Source: an uncultured Ruminococcus sp. | GTDB taxonomy: Bacteria > Bacillota > Clostridia > Oscillospirales > CAG-272 | Direction of reading: 5' to 3' | Assembly: GCA_902766115.1 (NCBI GenBank) | Contig: CACXCL010000160.1 | Span: 1 to 16,934, forward strand | Length of the DNA stretch: 16,934 bases | In this document: one piece after another, positions 13,630 to 16,934 of the stretch | Position numbering within the stretch: position 1 is the stretch's first letter | How the letters are laid out: each line of letters starts with the position of its first letter | Made by a program: the position numbers and the translations under genes | The notes under the pieces: generated by a model | Seen by the model: the letters and a program-made list of their open reading frames with translations, nothing else | Told to the model about the DNA's origin: nothing | Databases searched by the model: none

Positions 13630-15246
13630 ATGACCAAGTATATTTTTGTGACGGGCGGCGTCGTTTCCGGACTCGGGAAGGGGATCACAGCCGCGTCGCT
13701 GGGACGTCTTCTCAAGGAGCGCGGGCTGAAGGTCGCCGCTCAGAAGCTCGACCCGTACATCAACGTCGACCCGGGGACGATGAGCCCCTATCAGCACGGC
13801 GAGGTCTACGTTACGGAGGACGGGGCGGAGACAGACCTCGACCTGGGTCACTACGAGAGATTCATCGACGAGGACCTGAACAGGTACTCAAATCTTACGA
13901 CGGGAAAGGTCTACTGGAACGTTCTGAACAAGGAGCGCCGCGGCGAATACCTCGGCTCCACAGTTCAGGTCATCCCTCACATCACGAATGAAATAAAGAA
14001 CTTCGTCTACAACGTCGGGCGTCATTCCGACGCCGACGTCGTTATCACGGAGATCGGCGGGACGATAGGCGACATCGAGTCACAGCCTTTCATAGAAGCC
14101 GCCCGGCAGATATCGCTGGAGGTCGGCAGGGAGAACAGTCTCTTCATCCACGTCACGCTCGTTCCGTATCTACACGGCTCGGAGGAGCACAAGACAAAGC
14201 CGACCCAGCACTCCGTCAAGGAGCTTCAGGGAATGGGAGTCAACCCGAATATTATCATCCTGCGGTGCGACGAACCTCTTGAAAAGCCCATCTTCGATAA
14301 AATATCCCTTTTCTGCAACGTAAAACCGGACTGCGTTATCGAGAACGTCACGCTTCCGAACCTCTACGAGGCGCCTCTGATGCTTGAGAAGTCGAACTTT
14401 TCCGACGTCGTCTGCCGGGAGCTGGGGATCGAAGCGCCAAAACCGGATCTTGAAAAATGGAGCGCAATGGTCGAGCGCATCAAGAACCGCCCGTACTATA
14501 CGGATATCGGACTCGTCGGAAAGTACGTCGGTCTTCACGACGCGTACCTCTCCGTCGCGGAAGCGCTCCGCCACGCGGGTTATCACTACAATACGCACAT
14601 CCGAATCCACTGGATAGACTCGGAGGAGATCACGCCCGAGAGCGCGGACGGTATTCTTTCGGGTCTTGACGGCATCATCGTTCCCGGCGGCTTCGGGAGC
14701 CGCGGGATCGAGGGGATGATCCTCGCCGCAAAATACGCAAGGGAGAACAAGGTCCCGTATTTCGGCATTTGTCTCGGAATGCAGATAGCGGTGATCGAAT
14801 ATGCGCGGAACGTCGCCGGGATCGCCGACGCCGACTCGGGCGAGTTCGACGAGCAATGCCGTCATAAAGTGATAGATTTTATGCCCGGGCAGAGCGAAGA
14901 CGTCGACAAGGGCGGAACGCTCCGGCTCGGCGCGTATCCGTGCGTGATCATGCCCGGAACGACCATGGAAAAATGCTACGGCGCGCAGACAATAAGCGAG
15001 CGCCACCGCCACAGATACGAATTCAACAACGATTACAGGGAAGTTTTAAAGGACGCCGGCCTGACTCTCAGCGGCGTTTCCCCCGACGGACGGCTCGTTG
15101 AAACGGTGGAACTGACTGACCGCGACTTCTTCGTGGGAGTCCAGTACCACCCCGAATTCAAATCCCGCCCGAACAAGCCTCATCCGCTTTTTCTCGGCTT
15201 CGTCGGCGCGTCGTTCGGGAGACGCCGTACCGATAATCCTTCCTGA
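13630..15246 (+). CDS. pyrG: CTP synthase (glutamine-hydrolysing)
   Basis: A 538-residue PyrG of normal length that aminates UTP to CTP with ATP and glutamine. The N-terminal synthetase domain has the P-loop-like FVTGGVVSGLGKGITAASLG (6-25), KLDPYINVDPGTMSPYQHGE (39-58) and GGTIGDIESQPF (143-154). The C-terminal class I glutaminase has PGGFGSRG (352-359), nucleophile Cys381 (FGICLGMQ) and the His507-Glu509 pair (VQYHPEFKSRP). Start ATG with GGAGGAAGG; last gene of the plus operon. Its place in a nitrogen-limitation operon, and not with other pyrimidine genes, is noteworthy. No CTP-type pyrG leader attenuator is seen directly upstream. Confidence 0.97.
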   Translation: MTKYIFVTGGVVSGLGKGITAASLGRLLKERGLKVAAQKLDPYINVDPGTMSPYQHGEVYVTEDGAETDLDLGHYERFIDEDLNRYSNLTTGKVYWNVLNKERRGEYLGSTVQVIPHITNEIKNFVYNVGRHSDADVVITEIGGTIGDIESQPFIEAARQISLEVGRENSLFIHVTLVPYLHGSEEHKTKPTQHSVKELQGMGVNPNIIILRCDEPLEKPIFDKISLFCNVKPDCVIENVTLPNLYEAPLMLEKSNFSDVVCRELGIEAPKPDLEKWSAMVERIKNRPYYTDIGLVGKYVGLHDAYLSVAEALRHAGYHYNTHIRIHWIDSEEITPESADGILSGLDGIIVPGGFGSRGIEGMILAAKYARENKVPYFGICLGMQIAVIEYARNVAGIADADSGEFDEQCRHKVIDFMPGQSEDVDKGGTLRLGAYPCVIMPGTTMEKCYGAQTISERHRHRYEFNNDYREVLKDAGLTLSGVSPDGRLVETVELTDRDFFVGVQYHPEFKSRPNKPHPLFLGFVGASFGRRRTDNPS

Positions 15247-15345
15247 CCCGCCTGAATATGCGGGTCACGGCACGGTCTCCCGCGATATGCCGACCGGCTG
15301 TGATCATATTCGCCGGTTCAGCCTGTGTCAACGCAGGACAAACAC
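15247..15345 (+). other. Intergenic spacer after pyrG with several small stems
   Basis: TGACCCGC (15244-15251, including the pyrG stop codon) pairs with GCGGGTCA (15260-15267), and ACCGGC (15293-15298) pairs with GCCGGT (15312-15317). Neither has a T-tract, so they are not convincing terminators. They may protect the mRNA 3' end. I see no open frame or RNA gene here. Confidence 0.4.
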
Positions 15346-15383
15346 AAAAAAGGATGTAACGTGAATTCCGTTACATCCTTTTT
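15346..15383. terminator. Bidirectional intrinsic terminator after the plus operon
   Basis: A perfect 15-bp stem: AAAAAGGATGTAACG (15347-15361) with CGTTACATCCTTTTT (15369-15383), loop of 7. It ends in T5 on the plus strand and in T6 on the minus strand (complement of 15346-15351). It closes the glnN-pyrG operon and the convergent small gene at 15435-15941. Confidence 0.92.
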
Positions 15384-15434
15384 ATATGGTCCTGTTCCGT
15401 TGAATTATACGTGACACAATGCATGTTTTCGATT

Positions 15435-15941
15435 TTATCCTTTTGATTTGTTCCTGAAAAAACGAGAGGAGGGAAGACCCGGGCTCCATGCGTCGTCATG
15501 CCAGCCTCTGCCGTGTCGGGAAGCAGAATCAATCCAAGAGTGTGAAGATTTGTTTTCTGAGACACTGTTTTGTTTTTTTTCATAATAGGACATTGGTTTC
15601 TCAAGAGAGAACTTTTTCCCCATTTGAAAGGTTAGAATTCCGTTATTGTCAACTATGCAACGAAAACCTCGCAGTTGTCCTGCTTTGGTTTTTCTTTGAT
15701 AATCACCACTTTCAATTTTTATAACCAACATTCCTTTGTTTCTGTAAAAACGACAGTTGAACAGCAGCGCCAAAGCTACCGCTGTTTTGTCAAAACCATA
15801 GTAATAGGCGTCATGAACAAAAACAATTAGAGTATTCGGGAATGCGCGCGTCAATTCTTTGTAACGAGCCATAGATCCCTTGCTTGCATAATCGGCGCTT
15901 AACCGTGAGTCATCAAACCGTAGTACTTTTTGAACTGTCAT
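15435..15941 (-). CDS. Small protein of unknown function, weakly like MutS domain I
   Basis: A 168-residue frame that I do not firmly recognise. The ATG at 15941 is preferred because AAGGAAGA lies just upstream and a sigma-A promoter sits about 60 bases away; the frame continues upstream to 16127 but that part contains the promoter. Residues about 20-90 (SMARYKELTRAFPNTLIVF, HDAYYYGFDKTAVALALLF, MLVIKIESGDYQRKTKAGQL) follow the order seen in MutS domain I (YLxLKxxxPxxLLFxRxGDFYExFxxDA). The mismatch-contacting Phe-x-Glu is not conserved (DAYY). Stand-alone MutS-I-like domains occur in proteins of clostridial conjugative elements. The last 45 residues are polar and look non-conserved, so the 3' end could be frameshifted. 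The gene is clearly richer in A+T than its neighbours, which suggests horizontal acquisition. It ends at a shared terminator. Confidence 0.5.
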   Translation of the reverse strand: MTVQKVLRFDDSRLSADYASKGSMARYKELTRAFPNTLIVFVHDAYYYGFDKTAVALALLFNCRFYRNKGMLVIKIESGDYQRKTKAGQLRGFRCIVDNNGILTFQMGKKFSLEKPMSYYEKKQNSVSENKSSHSWIDSASRHGRGWHDDAWSPGLPSSRFFRNKSKG

Positions 15942-15998
15942 TTTGATCTTCCTTTTCGTGATGAAATCATAATGAAACAGTGGCGGAACCGTGATACG

Positions 15999-16027
15999 AT
16001 TATACCATGGAACCCGGGAAATAACAA
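15999..16027 (-). promoter_or_regulatory. Sigma-A-type promoter of the small A+T-rich gene
   Basis: On the minus strand, -35 TTGTTA (16022-16027, four of six matches), a 17-base spacer and a perfect -10 TATAAT (15999-16004). The start is expected near 15992, giving a leader of about 50 bases to the ATG at 15941. Confidence 0.65.
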
Positions 16028-16036
16028 GAAGTGATT

Positions 16037-16054
16037 TTGCGCCTTGCGGCGCAA
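16037..16054. repeat. Short GC-rich palindrome, possible interspersed repeat
   Basis: TTGCGCC (16037-16043) and GGCGCAA (16048-16054) form a 7-bp perfect stem around TTGC in an otherwise A+T-rich spacer, just upstream of the promoter of the small gene. It has no T-tract in either direction. It looks like a palindromic interspersed element, but only one copy lies in this window, so this cannot be shown here. Confidence 0.35.
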
Positions 16055-16154
16055 TGAGTGAAATATCGGATGAAGAACGCCGATAACCGGTTGCACTTTC
16101 ATCATTGCAAATATCGTCGGGCTTCAAAAAAAGATAGATTTTGTCACAAAGTTA

Positions 16155-16163
16155 TGATACAAT
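16155..16163 (+). promoter_or_regulatory. Possible extended -10 promoter of the clostripain-like gene
   Basis: TGATACAAT fits an extended -10 element (TGn then TACAAT at 16158-16163). No good -35 box lies 17 bases upstream. The start would be near 16170, about 40 bases before the ATG. Confidence 0.35.
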
Positions 16164-16209
16164 AAAAGCCTAAGATAAAAATCGTGATTAAAAAGCAAGG
16201 AAAACAGGT

Positions 16210-16934
16210 ATGGTAAAGAAGATCATCTCATTATTGCTGCTTTGTTCAATGCTCGTATCAACGCTGACGCTGTCGTCCTGCGGCAATCCGGAGGGAGAGC
16301 AGAGAGACTCCGAAACGCAGACGGCGCCGGACGTGCCGGAGCTTACCGACGGGCGTACGCTGTTCATCTATATGTGCGGCTCGAACCTCGAGACAAAGCA
16401 GGGGCTTGCAGGGAAAAACATTGACGAGATACTCGCGGCAGATGCGGGCGATCTGAATATCGTCATCCAGACGGGCGGAGCCGAGACCTGGCGCTCGCAC
16501 GGGATCAGCGCAAGCGCCGCGCAGAGATATGAAGTCAAGAACGGCGAGCTTATCCTGCTCGACACGCTCTCTCAACTCAATATGGGGCAAAGCGAGACGC
16601 TTTCCGATTTTCTTAAATGGGGGCAGGATAAATTCCGCACGAACAATAATATGCTGATCCTATGGGATCACGGCGGCGGGAGTGCGAAGGGCGTATGCTT
16701 TGATGAAAATTACAGTTTTGACGCACTGACACTTGCGGAATTGAAATCAGCGTTTGAGAACGCGGGACTCTACACCGAATTCGATATCATCGGCTTTGAC
16801 GCCTGCCTGATGGCGACCATCGAGACCGCCGACTATATCAAGGATTTTGCCCGGTACCTTGTCGCCTCGGAGGAGATCGTTCCGTCGGGCGGCTGGGATT
16901 ACAAAGCGGTAGTGGAGTCGTATTCGTCGAAAGA
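16210..16934 (+). CDS. Lipoprotein clostripain-family (C11) cysteine peptidase, 3' end outside window
   Basis: The frame from the ATG at 16210 stays open for 241 codons to the window end. AAGGA (16197-16201) lies 8 bases upstream. The N-terminus is a lipoprotein signal: MVKKIISLLLLCSMLV then LSSC with Cys24 as the lipidated residue, followed by a polar linker. The peptidase domain starts at about residue 48 (GRTLFIYMCGSNLETKQG) and shows the C11 catalytic dyad, His154 in ILWDHGGGSAKGV and Cys199 in GFDACLMATIETA. Clostripain relatives cleave after Arg or Lys and often need self-cleavage for activity. The protein is probably anchored on the outer face of the membrane. It is transcribed away from the small A+T-rich gene and is unrelated to the nitrogen operons. 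Confidence 0.9.
   Translation, partial: MVKKIISLLLLCSMLVSTLTLSSCGNPEGEQRDSETQTAPDVPELTDGRTLFIYMCGSNLETKQGLAGKNIDEILAADAGDLNIVIQTGGAETWRSHGISASAAQRYEVKNGELILLDTLSQLNMGQSETLSDFLKWGQDKFRTNNNMLILWDHGGGSAKGVCFDENYSFDALTLAELKSAFENAGLYTEFDIIGFDACLMATIETADYIKDFARYLVASEEIVPSGGWDYKAVVESYSSK

Noticed and set aside
12369..13715. A 448-codon open frame on the minus strand opposite asnB
   Set aside because: Mirror of the asnB codon pattern with no recognisable domain.
15244..15267. Stem TGACCCGC/GCGGGTCA as the pyrG terminator
   Set aside because: No T-tract follows; the stem at 15346-15383 is a far better terminator.
15371..15604. 77-codon minus-strand frame overlapping the small gene and the terminator
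   Set aside because: No ribosome site or family pattern and it runs into the terminator stem; at most a frameshifted tail of the neighbouring gene.
15942..16127. Longer start for the small gene at 15435-15941
   Set aside because: The extension contains a sigma-A promoter (15999-16027) and a palindrome, and has no better ribosome site.
1..16934. tRNA, rRNA, CRISPR, insertion sequences or attachment sites
   Set aside because: I saw no cloverleaf, spaced direct repeats, transposase motifs or terminal inverted repeats.

Overview
The window is about 17 kb of a moderately GC-rich Bacillota genome. It is most probably an uncultured gut member of class Clostridia. The evidence is strong AAGGAGG-type ribosome sites, consensus sigma-A promoters, an Amt-PII fusion, a type III glutamine synthetase, an ANTAR regulator next to glnA, and flanking LRR and clostripain-family genes. 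I see no rRNA, tRNA, CRISPR array or insertion sequence.

Layout. (1) 1-868: 3' part of a leucine-rich-repeat protein, ending at a bidirectional terminator. (2) 954-7799, minus strand: a seven-gene operon read right to left. It encodes a class II glutaminase domain, the Fe-S/FMN glutamate synthase core, a 4x[4Fe-4S] ferredoxin, an FAD/NAD(P) oxidoreductase, a GXGXG domain, a type I glutamine synthetase (glnA) and a NitR-like ANTAR antiterminator. (3) 7800-8149: a divergent control region with two back-to-back perfect sigma-A promoters. Each promoter feeds an attenuator leader. (4) 8150-15246, plus strand: glnN (type III glutamine synthetase), amt-PII fusion, asnB and pyrG, all closely packed. 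(5) 15247-16209: a bidirectional terminator, a small unrecognised A+T-rich gene on the minus strand with its own promoter, and a palindrome. (6) 16210 to the end: the 5' part of a secreted lipoprotein clostripain-like (C11) protease.

How it works together. The divergent operons form one nitrogen-assimilation regulon: ammonium import (Amt), its cis-tethered sensor (PII), ammonium capture (two unrelated glutamine synthetases), glutamate formation (glutamate synthase split over five polypeptides), and amide-nitrogen spending on asparagine and CTP.

The main discovery is in the control region. The two leaders hold three RNA modules of the same design. Each has a hairpin with a six-base loop carrying A at position 1 and G at position 4, the known ANTAR-protein recognition signature. 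In each, the loop and the 3' arm can re-pair as the 5' arm of an intrinsic terminator. The plus leader has two modules in series and the minus leader has one. The likely ligand, the ANTAR protein, is the last gene of the minus operon. Its receiver domain has lost the phospho-acceptor Asp and the acidic pair, so its input is probably not phosphorylation. I infer a self-contained antitermination circuit that switches both operons together.
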